The notes beneath the pieces were generated by a model. The model did not search any database, was not told the origin of the DNA, and saw nothing but the letters and a program-made list of their open reading frames with translations. A stretch of DNA of 64,000 nucleotides from Paraflavitalea sp. CAU 1676. Lineage in GTDB: Bacteria > Bacteroidota > Bacteroidia > Chitinophagales > Chitinophagaceae. Below are positions 16,943 to 26,609 of the stretch, one piece after another. The position numbers and the translations under genes were made by a program. Numbering within the stretch: position 1 is the first letter of the stretch; each line of letters opens with the position of its first letter. Where the stretch lies: the NCBI RefSeq assembly GCF_029223285.1, contig NZ_JARHUJ010000007.1, positions 124,001 to 188,000 of the forward strand. Direction: 5' to 3'.

Positions 16943-17374
16943 ATGTTTAAAAAACTGCTTTCAACCGACGAAGCAAAAACTACTATTTTGATCCGCCTCA
17001 TGGTGGGGGCAGTCTTTCTTTCAGAAGGAATACAAAAATTCTTATTTGCCGATAAATTGGGAGCTGGCCGTTTTGCGAAAATTGGTCTGCCAAATCCCGA
17101 CTTCCTCGGTCCCTTTGTAGGAACTTTTGAGATCATATGCGGTGCACTGATTTTGGCAGGCTTGCTCACCAGGCTTGCAGCCATACCACTACTTACTATC
17201 ATGCTCGTAGCAATTATGGCGACCAAAACTAAATTATTAGCCGATAACGGGTTTTGGTCCATGTTGCACGATAGCCGTACAGATTGGGCCATGCTCCTGG
17301 GGTGCATTTTCCTGCTCATCACTGGCGGAGGAAGATGGTCATTGGACAAAACAATAGCGCATCCAAAATTATAA
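16943..17374 (+). CDS. DoxX-family membrane protein
   Basis: A 143-residue protein with four predicted helices and the DoxX pattern (LIRLMVGAVFLSEGIQKF, then GTFEIICGALILAGLLTRLAAIPL). DoxX proteins are small inner-membrane proteins linked to redox or efflux systems, often with unclear function. The ATG at 16943 starts the frame, six bases separate it from the TolC gene, and RND and adaptor genes follow, so a four-gene operon is likely. A possible -7 box, CATATTTG, lies at 16859-16866. Confidence 0.88.
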   Translation: MFKKLLSTDEAKTTILIRLMVGAVFLSEGIQKFLFADKLGAGRFAKIGLPNPDFLGPFVGTFEIICGALILAGLLTRLAAIPLLTIMLVAIMATKTKLLADNGFWSMLHDSRTDWAMLLGCIFLLITGGGRWSLDKTIAHPKL

Positions 17375-17380
17375 TCAGCA

Positions 17381-18781
17381 ATGGCAGCTTACAGCAGCAG
17401 AACCCATCGTTTCCCCCTGGCAATTTTTCATTTCGTATCGCTTTTTTTCTTGACAGGTCTTCAAACAATCTCAGCCCAACCTATCAGGTTGTCGATAAAA
17501 GAGACCTTACAAAAAGTACAGAACAACCTGCCCCAGCTGGAAGCCTACAGGCAGCAAATGGCCGCCTCGAAAGAGAACATACCATTAGCCAAAAACAGCC
17601 TGGTGCCTGACCTTACAGCGGGATACCAGGTCAATATGGCCACTTTCAATAACATCACCGGCATGAGCTATCCCGGTTTTCTCTTGCCCATCAGCGGTCC
17701 ACCCTCCATCAGCAATGAGCTGAACTTTATTCCCGGCACAGCATTGGGGGCACTCATTAAATGGAATCCTTTCACCTTTGGTCAGCGCAATGCAGCGATT
17801 GAAAAAGCCACCGCGCAGTATAAGCAGGCTAATGCTGCCTACAACGAACAGTTGTTTCAATACCAGTACAGCGCGCTTAATCTATACCTGGAGGCCCTGT
17901 ACCTCAAACAGGTTACCAGCATATCACAGGCCGTCATTGAAAGGAACCGGAAAGGTTTGGAACAATCGCTGGTATTGGCTAAAAATGGGTTAAAGCCAGG
18001 TATTGATACCGCTCAGTTCCAATCCGTGATAACACAGGCCGAAATAGACTACCTGCAAACAGAAAGAACATACCTGCAAAAACTAACAGAACTAACCAGG
18101 TTAACCGGTATAATGACAGCCGCCGACAGCATTGAACTAACCGATACCGTTTTTAGATCCTTGTTACTGCCTGCTGCTAATTCCTCCATCGAAAACCACC
18201 CCTTGTACCAATCGATCGAAGCCCAAAGAACCACCACAGCAGCAGGTTTGAAGGAAATACAAAGATCATGGGCGCCTCAGTTGGATATATGGGGCAATGT
18301 GTATGCCCGTGGTTCGGGGGTAAATGCCAGTGGCGAAGTGAACAAAGCCGATGGCTTTAGGTTGTCAAGGACCAATGCCGGTATTGGGCTACAGTTGAGT
18401 ATGCCGGTATTACAATACAGTAAGATCAATATCCGGAAAAAGCAATACCAATACCTACTCAAAGCCGATGAGGCCAGATTGGCACAGGCCAGCCTGGATA
18501 TTTCCAAACAAATAGAGGCCGCAGAATGGCAATACCGGCAGGATGCCAAAATAGCCGCTAAAACACCCGTGCAGTTGAAAGTAGCTACTGATGTATATGA
18601 AGGGTTAAAATTGAGTTATGAAGCTGGCCTCATTGATTATACCAGACTTTACCAATCCCAGTATGAATTAACGAAAGCAGCACTGAACCAGGCCAACGCT
18701 CAGTTACAACTGTCACGTTCATTTTTGGCCATTGCTATAGCAAAAGGAAACCTGGATATTTTTTTAGATCAATTCAACTGA
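17381..18781 (+). CDS. TolC-family outer-membrane channel of an RND pump
   Basis: A 466-residue protein with a signal peptide ending near TISAQP, and two structural repeats of coiled helices that carry the TolC pattern (IKETLQKVQNNLPQLEAYRQ; then QYLLKADEARLAQASLDISKQIEAAEW). It forms the outer-membrane exit duct for the neighbouring RND protein. The stop is four bases before the pump gene. The order TolC-pump-adaptor differs from the adaptor-pump-TolC order common in Proteobacteria. Confidence 0.9.
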   Translation: MAAYSSRTHRFPLAIFHFVSLFFLTGLQTISAQPIRLSIKETLQKVQNNLPQLEAYRQQMAASKENIPLAKNSLVPDLTAGYQVNMATFNNITGMSYPGFLLPISGPPSISNELNFIPGTALGALIKWNPFTFGQRNAAIEKATAQYKQANAAYNEQLFQYQYSALNLYLEALYLKQVTSISQAVIERNRKGLEQSLVLAKNGLKPGIDTAQFQSVITQAEIDYLQTERTYLQKLTELTRLTGIMTAADSIELTDTVFRSLLLPAANSSIENHPLYQSIEAQRTTTAAGLKEIQRSWAPQLDIWGNVYARGSGVNASGEVNKADGFRLSRTNAGIGLQLSMPVLQYSKINIRKKQYQYLLKADEARLAQASLDISKQIEAAEWQYRQDAKIAAKTPVQLKVATDVYEGLKLSYEAGLIDYTRLYQSQYELTKAALNQANAQLQLSRSFLAIAIAKGNLDIFLDQFN

Positions 18782-18785
18782 TTGT

Positions 18786-21700
18786 ATGAAGCTAATTATA
18801 GCCGCTTTACGGCATCCTGTTACTATCCTGGTTTCGGTCATTGCGATCTTATTTTTTTCGTGGTTGAGCATACGCAATACGAAGATTGATGTTTTTCCGA
18901 AACTTGGCCTTCCTACTGTTTATGTAGCGCAGCCCTATGGGGGCTTGTCGCCCGAACAAATGGAAGGTTTTATTACTTCCTATTACGAATACCACTTTCT
19001 GTACATCACCGGCGTAAAATATGTAGATTCTAAATCAATACAGGGTGCTGCACTCATTAAAATAGAGTTCAACGAAGGCACAGATATGAGCCAGGCTATG
19101 GCTGAAGTGGTGGGATATGTAAACAGGTCAAGGGCATTCATGCCTCCTGGCACCGTGCCTCCTTTCATTACCCGCTTCGATGCAGGTAGCGTACCAGTGG
19201 GTCAACTGGTATTCAGCAGCGATAGCCGTTCTTTGGGCGAGATATCTGACCTTGCTTTGTTCCGGGTGCGGCCTATGTTCTCCACCTTGCCCGGTGTATC
19301 GGCACCGCCACCTTTTGGTGGCAACCAGAAAACAGTGTTGATCACAGTAGATCCCGACAAAATAAGGAATTACCACCTTACGCCTGATCAGGTGGTCCAA
19401 TCATTGGTCAAAACCAATACCATTACTCCGGCTGGTAATGTACGCATAGGGGACAGTACCTATATCACCCCACAAAACGGGGTGATCGAAAGCCTGCAGG
19501 AGCTGCAAAACACGCCTTTACAAATGGGTAGCGGCCCCTCAGTTTATGTAAAAGATATTGCAACCGTGGCATTGGGTTCCGATGTAACCACCAGCTATGC
19601 GCTTATTAACGGCAAGCGTTCCGTCTATATACCTGTCACCAAACGGGCAGACGCATCTACCTGGGATGTGGTACAGCGGGTGAAAGCTGCTTTGCCCGAT
19701 ATGCAGGCAGCTATCCCGGAGGATATAAAAGTCTCGTATGAATTTGACCAATCCGGTTATGTGATCAATGCGCTGAAAAGTTTATTATATGAAGGTGGTC
19801 TTGGCGCTATTTTAACAGGGTTAATGGTACTCTTATTCCTGGGTGACAAAAGAGGTGCATTCATTGTTGTACTTACTATTCCGCTGGCCCTGCTTACCTC
19901 CGCAACCCTGCTATACCTTGCCGGCCAAACCATTAATATAATGACGCTCGGCGGCCTGGCTTTATCCGTTGGTATTTTGGTGGATGAGGCAACCGTGACC
20001 ATTGAAAATATTCACCGGCATATGGAAATGGGCAAGAGTAAAGCCAGGGCTATTGCCGATGCCTCCAAAGAAATAGCGCTTCCCAAACTACTAATCCTGT
20101 TAAGCATCCTGGCCGTATTTGTGCCGTCACTTTTTATGAACGGCGTGCCCAAAGCCATGTTCCTGCCTTTATCGCTGGCTGTTGGATTTGCCATGATCGC
20201 TTCCTTCCTGTTGTCCCAAACCTTTGTTCCCGTACTTAGCAATTGGTTCATGAAGCATCATTTGAGTGCTAAAGAAAGAACCCCACATATTAGTTGGTTC
20301 AACCGCTTTAAGAACAGGTATGCAACCTATGGCAATCGTTTACAAAATCGCGGTGGTTTACTGACAACCGTTTTTATTGCGGCGTCCATTGGGCTGGCCG
20401 TCTTATTGTTTTCATTTATTGGAACGGAATTATTCCCCAAAACAGATACAGGACAAACCCAGGTAAGATTGCGGCTACCGGTAGGTACACGGATGGAACG
20501 TACCGAAGATGCCACCCGCAAATTATTGGGACTGGTAAATAATATTGCCGGAAAGGAGAACGTGATGATCACCTCTGCCTTCGTAGGAACACAGCCTTCA
20601 AGTTTTCCAGTAAACTATATTCACTTATGGACCGGCGGACCGCATGAATCGGTGACAAAGATCAAGCTCAAACAGGGAGCTATTGCCATTGATGATTTTA
20701 GGGAACAATTAAGATCTGCCGTTACTAAAGAGATCCCCAATGCAAAAATTTCCTTTGAACCGGGTGATCTGGCGGAGCAGGTATTAAATCTTGGTTCATC
20801 CAATCCGATAGAAATTGCTGTAGTGAATAAGAACCTTGAAGAAGGAAAGAAAACAGCCACCCAATTATACAATCAGCTCTCCCAAATACATTCTCTAAAG
20901 GATATCCAGATTGCTACCCCACTTAATTATCCGGCCATCAAAATTGATGTTGACAGGGTAAAGGCGGGGCAATTAAATCTAACAACAGACCAGGTAGTCC
21001 GTTCCACCGTAGCAGCCACCTCTTCCAGCCGGTTCACATCGCCCGCTTACTGGCTCGACAAGGCTACCGGTACTGCTTATATAATACAAGTCCAATACCC
21101 GGAATACCGGATGAATACTACCACACAATTAGAAATGATCCCGGTTTCATCCGACAAAGAAAATATACACCTCCTGAGTGAAGTGGCTTCCTGGAAACGC
21201 ATCAGCGTGCCCGGCGAATACGATCGGTTAAACCAGCAACGCTATATTACCATCACCGCCAACGTACAGGGTGAAGACCTCGGGAATGCCTTTAAAAAAG
21301 TAAAGCATTTAATGAGTAACACAACCGTTCCCAAAGGCTCAAAAGTACTATTGCGCGGACAACCGGAATTATTGCAGGAAACATTAAGCAGCTTGCAGTT
21401 TGGTTTACTGGTTGCTATTGTGGTGATCTTTTTACTCATGGCTGTTTTCTTTCAGTCTTTCCGAACAGCCTTCGTTATACTGTCTGTTATTCCGGCGGTA
21501 ATTGCCGGTTCATTGCTTTTCCTGTTTCTCACCGGTAAGACTATGAATATCCAATCTTACATGGGCAGTATTATGGCCATCGGCGTCGCCATAGCCAACG
21601 CTGTTTTGTTTATCACATCGGCAGAGATCCGCCGCAAGGAAGGCGATAATGGCACTGCTTACCTGGTCGCCGCTGAAAGCAGGCTGCGCCCCATCCTGAT

Positions 21701-21932
21701 GACCAGCCTGGCTATGATCGCAGGGATGTTACCGATGGCTTTGGGATTGGGCGAAGGCGGAAGCCAGACTGCACCGCTCGGGATCGCTGTAATTGGTGGC
21801 CTGGTGTTCTCTACTTTTAGTGTCCTGTTTTTTCTCCCGCAGGTTTATCACTTCACAACCGGCAAGCGGACATATGTGTCGGCCTCCCTTGATCCGGACG
21901 ATGTGCAAAGCAAAAACTTTAATGAACAATGA
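18786..21932 (+). CDS. RND efflux pump, permease subunit (HAE-like)
   Basis: A 1048-residue, twelve-helix RND transporter. The fourth-helix proton-relay region reads GGLALSVGILVDEATVTIEN, with D-E where multidrug pumps usually have D-D. Porter-domain repeats and the second helix bundle (SIMAIGVAIANAVLFIT; RLRPILMTSLAMIAGMLPMA) are complete. The acidic pattern is not that of Czc or Cus metal pumps, so a drug, dye or organic toxin substrate is more likely, though the surroundings are metal genes. It overlaps the adaptor gene by four bases (ATGA). Confidence 0.92.
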   Translation: MKLIIAALRHPVTILVSVIAILFFSWLSIRNTKIDVFPKLGLPTVYVAQPYGGLSPEQMEGFITSYYEYHFLYITGVKYVDSKSIQGAALIKIEFNEGTDMSQAMAEVVGYVNRSRAFMPPGTVPPFITRFDAGSVPVGQLVFSSDSRSLGEISDLALFRVRPMFSTLPGVSAPPPFGGNQKTVLITVDPDKIRNYHLTPDQVVQSLVKTNTITPAGNVRIGDSTYITPQNGVIESLQELQNTPLQMGSGPSVYVKDIATVALGSDVTTSYALINGKRSVYIPVTKRADASTWDVVQRVKAALPDMQAAIPEDIKVSYEFDQSGYVINALKSLLYEGGLGAILTGLMVLLFLGDKRGAFIVVLTIPLALLTSATLLYLAGQTINIMTLGGLALSVGILVDEATVTIENIHRHMEMGKSKARAIADASKEIALPKLLILLSILAVFVPSLFMNGVPKAMFLPLSLAVGFAMIASFLLSQTFVPVLSNWFMKHHLSAKERTPHISWFNRFKNRYATYGNRLQNRGGLLTTVFIAASIGLAVLLFSFIGTELFPKTDTGQTQVRLRLPVGTRMERTEDATRKLLGLVNNIAGKENVMITSAFVGTQPSSFPVNYIHLWTGGPHESVTKIKLKQGAIAIDDFREQLRSAVTKEIPNAKISFEPGDLAEQVLNLGSSNPIEIAVVNKNLEEGKKTATQLYNQLSQIHSLKDIQIATPLNYPAIKIDVDRVKAGQLNLTTDQVVRSTVAATSSSRFTSPAYWLDKATGTAYIIQVQYPEYRMNTTTQLEMIPVSSDKENIHLLSEVASWKRISVPGEYDRLNQQRYITITANVQGEDLGNAFKKVKHLMSNTTVPKGSKVLLRGQPELLQETLSSLQFGLLVAIVVIFLLMAVFFQSFRTAFVILSVIPAVIAGSLLFLFLTGKTMNIQSYMGSIMAIGVAIANAVLFITSAEIRRKEGDNGTAYLVAAESRLRPILMTSLAMIAGMLPMALGLGEGGSQTAPLGIAVIGGLVFSTFSVLFFLPQVYHFTTGKRTYVSASLDPDDVQSKNFNEQ

Positions 21933-23032
21933 AACGCAATTCAGAACTTATGAGATATGTAGTTGCATCCATGATAATCCTGTTGGCCGGCTGCACAAAC
22001 GATGCCCCGAAACAAACAGCTACAACGGCAGACAATGCGCTCGATACAATACCTGTATTCTTACTGCATGATACCAGCGTGACCAGGAACATAGAGTTGA
22101 CAGCAGAACTATTACCGTATGAAAAGGCAGAGCTGTTTGCAAGAGTGCAGGGGTACGTGAGGGAAATGAAAGTAGATATGGGTGACAAGGTACACCGTGG
22201 TCAGACACTGGCCATTATTGAAGCGCCGGAGTTGCAGACAAAACAGGCAGAGTTCCAGGCTTCCTTGCAAGCAGCCAAAGCAAAATACATGAGCAGCGCG
22301 GATGTTTTTCAACGTTTGTACAAAGCCTCCCAAGCGAAAACACCGGGTATTGTAGCGCCGGTGGATTTAGAACGAAGCCGCAACCAGTACCTGGCAGACA
22401 GCGCATCCTATGAAGCCTCCCGTCAACTGGCCAGGTCCTATCAGGAAGTGGCCGGTTATCTTGTATTGCAGGCACCTTTTGATGGCGTGATCACTGCCCG
22501 CAATGCCGACCGGGGAACACTGGTAGGGAACAACCAGGCCATACTGACCGTCCAGCACAATAACAGGCTTCGGCTCAGGATAGCAGTACCGGAATTATAT
22601 GTTGCAACCGGTACCGTTAATAAAGTGGCCAGCTTCCGCGTGGACGCTTTTCCTGAAAAATTATTCCAGGCAACCTTAACGAGAAAAAGCGAAAGCATAG
22701 ATCCCCAAACCCGTACCGAATTATGGGAGTACCTGTATGACAATAAAAACAATGAGCTAAAGGCCGGTTCTTTTGCGTATGTCAAATTGGGACTGCAACG
22801 TACCGGCAATTCATTTGTCGTGCCACCTACAGCCATCGTTACTAACCAGGAACGGAGGTTTGTAATACGGGTAAAAGATAACAAAGCTGAATGGGTAGAT
22901 GTAAGACAAGGTATGTCCACCGACAAAGGCATTGAGGTATTCGGTAACCTCGCTAATAGTGACACCTTGTTGGTAAGGGCCACCGATGAGAGAAAACCGG
23001 GTAGCGTTGCCTGGTGGAAAATTGCCCGATAA
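21929..23032 (+). CDS. RND periplasmic adaptor lipoprotein
   Basis: A 367-residue membrane fusion protein with a lipobox (ILLAGC), the lipoyl half-motif VDMGDKVHRGQTLAIIEAPEL, a long helical hairpin, the second half-motif LQAPFDGVITARNADRG, and a beta-barrel region. It completes the DoxX-TolC-RND operon, and its start overlaps the stop of the pump gene. It has no metal-binding HMBD segment, unlike the two adaptors in the copper block, which fits a non-metal substrate. Confidence 0.9.
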   Translation: MKRNSELMRYVVASMIILLAGCTNDAPKQTATTADNALDTIPVFLLHDTSVTRNIELTAELLPYEKAELFARVQGYVREMKVDMGDKVHRGQTLAIIEAPELQTKQAEFQASLQAAKAKYMSSADVFQRLYKASQAKTPGIVAPVDLERSRNQYLADSASYEASRQLARSYQEVAGYLVLQAPFDGVITARNADRGTLVGNNQAILTVQHNNRLRLRIAVPELYVATGTVNKVASFRVDAFPEKLFQATLTRKSESIDPQTRTELWEYLYDNKNNELKAGSFAYVKLGLQRTGNSFVVPPTAIVTNQERRFVIRVKDNKAEWVDVRQGMSTDKGIEVFGNLANSDTLLVRATDERKPGSVAWWKIAR

Positions 23033-23294
23033 GTTGCGATGGTTTTCCTTTAGTAGCCGGGTGTCGATGTACTCCTCCTATGCCTCGCGTTCCCTCCGGA
23101 AGCGGGCGGTGTCAGCCCACGGAGAACTGTGCCTATAAGCCCCACGTCTCCCCGAGCCGGTGCCGATACCACCAGTGGCGCGGGCCAGTTGTAGTACGCT
23201 GAGAACAAAATGTATTTGAATAATCATCGCTTTACAAACTCCAGTATGTTTGCAGCATATATAATTCAAAAAGTCGTGAGAAAGCGACACCCAT

Positions 23295-25367
23295 TTATTT
23301 GTTTATCCGCAGCAACTTCGCATTGATGGCCACTATGATGGTACTTAAACTCATAAGTGCCGCACCCATGGCAGGACTGAGCATGAATGTAGGATAAAGT
23401 ATGCCTGCTGCCAATGGTATTGCTATTACATTGTAGCCAACAGCCCAAAACAGGTTTTGGATCATCTTTCGATAAGTAGCGCGACCAAAAGCTATCATAT
23501 GTACCACATCCTTTGGATCACTGTTGACAAGAATAATATCAGCGGTCTCTGCGGCTACATCTGTTCCGGAGCCTACTGCGATCCCCACATCTGCTTGGGC
23601 CAACGCCGGCGCATCATTTACCCCGTCACCAGTCATGGCTACGATCTCTCCTTTATCCTGAAACTCTTTCACTTTGCTTTGTTTTTCATGGGGTAACACA
23701 TTGGCGAGATAACCATCCATTTGCAGCTTTTGTGCTACTGCAGCGGCCACCTTTTCATTGTCGCCCGTTAACAGGAAAGACTTAATGTTCATTTGTTTTA
23801 GGGTTGCTATGGCTTCTGCGGCTGTTTCGCGGATGCTGTCTGCCAGGGTGATAATGCCAACTGGACCATCATCTATCAATACGAAGATAACCGTATCGGT
23901 AGTCTGATCTATCCCTTCAGAAATCGGTGGAACACTTGTTTTCTGTTGTTTAAAGTAGTTGGGGCCCGCAGCCACCACTTTTTTGCCGTTTACAATGCCG
24001 GTGACTCCCATGCCCTGCATGTACTGGAAGTCATTGGATTTCCATAGTTCCAGTTTTTGCTGTGTCAACCGGCGTATGATCCCATGAGCGATATGGTGCT
24101 CTGAGTTTTGTTGGATGGCTGCTGCATATTGCAAAAGCTGGTCGGGAGTAAACTGGTCATTAAGTGAAATAACCAGTTGCACCTCATGGGAACCCTTGGT
24201 CAGGGTCCCCGTCTTATCAAAAATGATGGTCGTTAGCTTTCGTGCATTTTCAAAGGCGGTACGGTTACGGATCAGCAAGCCATGAACAGCAGATAAGGTA
24301 GTGGAAATAGCTACCACCAAAGGAATGGCCACCCCGAGGGCATGGGGACAAGCCGTTACCATCACTGTCACCATTCTTTCCAGGGCAAAAGACAACTCTC
24401 TGCCTGCAGAGAGCCAGGCAATAAAAGTTATGATTCCTATGGTGATGGATACAATGGTCAACCATTTGGCGACCTTGTTAGCCAGGTTTTGGGTTTTGGA
24501 TTTGGTGCCTTGTGCCGACTGCACCATGTTAATCACCTTGTTGAGATAACTATCGCTGCCCGCACCGGTTACCTCTACCTTTAAAACGCCATCCCCGTTG
24601 ACGGCTCCTCCGATTACTTTGTCGTGTTTTTCTTTCTTTACCGGCACACTTTCCCCTGTCAACATACTTTCATTTACGTAAGAGCTGCCTTCCAGTATAT
24701 GGCCATCGGCAGGAATTTTTTCGCCGGGCTTTACAACAACGACATTCTTATTCTCCAGTTCCTTTAATGGAATATCTGTAACCGATCCGTCCCGTTCCAC
24801 ATGAACAACTGCAGGTAACAAGGCTACCAGTGATTCCAAAGCCTGGGAGGCAGCCATTTGCGATTTCATTTCCAGCCAATGGCCTAATAGCATAATGTCA
24901 ATCAGGGTGGCCAGTTCCCAAAAGAAATCCATTCCGGGTAAACCAAAAACAACAGCTACGCTGTACACATAAGCGGTTGTTATCGCAACAGCCACCAGTG
25001 TCATCATGCCTGGATTGCCCCATTTTAGTTCCCGAACCAGTCCAACCAGGAAGGGCCAGCCTCCATAAAAGAAGATAATACTGCTTAAACCCAACAATAC
25101 ATATTTATCTCCTGCAAAGGTGAACGTAAAGCCCAACCATTGCTGAATCATGTGCGATAACAGCAAAACAGGAATGGTAACAACCAGGCAAATCCAGAAC
25201 CGTTTCAAAAAACCTTCCGTATGATGGCCTGCATGTTCATCGTTCATCTGAGGGTTAGTTTCCTTATGCCGTTGGTTATCGGTCTGCTGATTTTCTGCAT
25301 GTGCACGACGTTCATGCGCTTGTCCGGTATTCGGGTCGGCATGATGATGGTGATGTTCATGATTCAT
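23295..25367 (-). CDS. copB: CopB-type copper P1B-3 ATPase (CPH motif)
   Basis: A 690-residue P-type ATPase. The membrane motif is C340-P341-H342 (TACPHALGVAIPL), which defines the P1B-3 class of copper exporters. The phosphorylated aspartate is D384 in FDKTGT, and MTGDGVNDAPAL marks the hinge. The first 55 residues are very His-rich (HEHHHHHADP, HAGHH) and have no HMA domain, as in CopB proteins. It is the last gene of the long minus-strand copper operon, 39 bases after the DUF2911 gene. Cu(II) or Cu(I)/Ag(I) export is expected from the class. Confidence 0.93.
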   Translation of the reverse strand: MNHEHHHHHADPNTGQAHERRAHAENQQTDNQRHKETNPQMNDEHAGHHTEGFLKRFWICLVVTIPVLLLSHMIQQWLGFTFTFAGDKYVLLGLSSIIFFYGGWPFLVGLVRELKWGNPGMMTLVAVAITTAYVYSVAVVFGLPGMDFFWELATLIDIMLLGHWLEMKSQMAASQALESLVALLPAVVHVERDGSVTDIPLKELENKNVVVVKPGEKIPADGHILEGSSYVNESMLTGESVPVKKEKHDKVIGGAVNGDGVLKVEVTGAGSDSYLNKVINMVQSAQGTKSKTQNLANKVAKWLTIVSITIGIITFIAWLSAGRELSFALERMVTVMVTACPHALGVAIPLVVAISTTLSAVHGLLIRNRTAFENARKLTTIIFDKTGTLTKGSHEVQLVISLNDQFTPDQLLQYAAAIQQNSEHHIAHGIIRRLTQQKLELWKSNDFQYMQGMGVTGIVNGKKVVAAGPNYFKQQKTSVPPISEGIDQTTDTVIFVLIDDGPVGIITLADSIRETAAEAIATLKQMNIKSFLLTGDNEKVAAAVAQKLQMDGYLANVLPHEKQSKVKEFQDKGEIVAMTGDGVNDAPALAQADVGIAVGSGTDVAAETADIILVNSDPKDVVHMIAFGRATYRKMIQNLFWAVGYNVIAIPLAAGILYPTFMLSPAMGAALMSLSTIIVAINAKLLRINK

Positions 25368-25406
25368 AATCGGCTCTTTTATGGTGGATAATCGACGACC
25401 TATGCA

Positions 25407-25982
25407 CTATCCTCTGACGGTGATGGGAAATTCAATGCGTAATTTTTCCCAGGCTACAGCAATTCTGCCGGTTCTATTCTTTCCTGGTTCTACAAAATAC
25501 TGCAGTCGTTCAGTCAACGCATGCTTTACCGGTTTGACCTTAATCCGTATTACATCTTCTTGCTGGTCATATTCTGTGGCAAGGTGTTGTTGCCATTTTG
25601 TATTGATAATCACTGTCCATTCTTTTTTACCAGGAATGGTAAAAAGAGCGTACTTGCCTGCAGGGATTTCTTTTCCGCCCACAACAAAGGGGTGCCCGAT
25701 TTCAAGGGTGGTCGCGTCATGAGCGCCGGTCACCCATACCTCATCGTAGGGTACCAGGCCACCCCATATTATCCTGCCTCTTACGCCCGGTGAATGATAA
25801 TTGATTTTAACAGAATCCTGGCCGATCATTCCAAAAGCAGCCGATTTGATACTTCGTTTGGTTGTATCTTTCAGCAGGTTGGGGTTGTAACAAACTGCTT
25901 CTTTTTGTGCCTGTAATTCCAAGGCTCCGGCCAGTAATATAACTACCAGCGAGAGCCTGAATACGAAAGTTGATTGAAACAT
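25407..25982 (-). CDS. DUF2911-domain exported protein
   Basis: A 191-residue protein with a signal peptide (about 25 residues, to LELQAQ) and a single DUF2911 domain: VKINYHSPGVRGRIIWGGLVPYDE, HDATTLEIG, GKEIPAGKYALFTIPGKKEWTVIIN. The function of the domain is unknown. It lies 27 bases downstream of the DUF3347 gene and 39 upstream of copB, so it belongs to the copper operon. Its job there cannot be read from sequence. Confidence 0.88.
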   Translation of the reverse strand: MFQSTFVFRLSLVVILLAGALELQAQKEAVCYNPNLLKDTTKRSIKSAAFGMIGQDSVKINYHSPGVRGRIIWGGLVPYDEVWVTGAHDATTLEIGHPFVVGGKEIPAGKYALFTIPGKKEWTVIINTKWQQHLATEYDQQEDVIRIKVKPVKHALTERLQYFVEPGKNRTGRIAVAWEKLRIEFPITVRG

Positions 25983-26009
25983 ATTGAATGCTGTTTAGTA
26001 GTAGGACGT

Positions 26010-26576
26010 TTATTTAATAGTTTCTTTTACCTCGCCGCAGGTCATCATTTTTTCGCCGAAGTAAGGATTTTTTATTTCTTTGTTAGGGCTGATCCAGGAT
26101 GCTCCCTTATCATTCAAAGCCATCGGGCAATAATCCACATACAGTTCACCGGAATTAAGACCTGATTTTTTTACAAGGGTGATAAAATCATTGCTCAAAG
26201 TAGCATAAGCAGTTCTTTGCACTTCAATATCGGTAGCTGCGGTAATTTTTGCAGCATTGGAGGCAACGGCTTCTGCACCTGGAACCTCTTTTGCTCCTGC
26301 TTCGATCGCATTGCTGGCAACTTTGGCTTCTGCCATATCACCATTTGTCAGAGCAGTTGTCAGGTGTACATAATGCTGATAAACGGCATTGAGTTTGTCA
26401 TCTTTTAGCTTTACAGATGCTGAGGAAGTTTTGCCTTCTTCCATTTTCATCTGATCATGGTCTGTGTGGTTTGCGCTATCTTTTTTATCGGTATCTCCAA
26501 CGGTATTTCCATCACCGCAAGCGGCAAAAAGGATTACAGACAATACAGGAATAGCTGATTTCAGTAACTGTTTCAT
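26010..26576 (-). CDS. DUF3347-domain lipoprotein (copper-binding-like)
   Basis: A 188-residue lipoprotein (lipobox LFAAC) with a His/Asp/Met segment (HTDHDQMKMEEG) and a helical DUF3347 domain ending in VDYCPMALNDKGASWIS and KMMTCGEV. The CPM and MTCG motifs, with Met and Cys close together, fit soft-metal binding. DUF3347 domains also occur at the C-terminus of some CusB-like adaptors, so this may be a free-standing version that hands copper to the pump. It is 33 bases after the CusB-like adaptor gene. Confidence 0.85.
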   Translation of the reverse strand: MKQLLKSAIPVLSVILFAACGDGNTVGDTDKKDSANHTDHDQMKMEEGKTSSASVKLKDDKLNAVYQHYVHLTTALTNGDMAEAKVASNAIEAGAKEVPGAEAVASNAAKITAATDIEVQRTAYATLSNDFITLVKKSGLNSGELYVDYCPMALNDKGASWISPNKEIKNPYFGEKMMTCGEVKETIK

Positions 26577-26609
26577 GTTTTTAATTTTTAGGTAAATATT
26601 CGGGTAACG

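Noticed and set aside
23078-23290. 70-residue minus-strand frame in the GC-rich patch
   Set aside because: No start context, no family, and the patch is intergenic between convergent operons.
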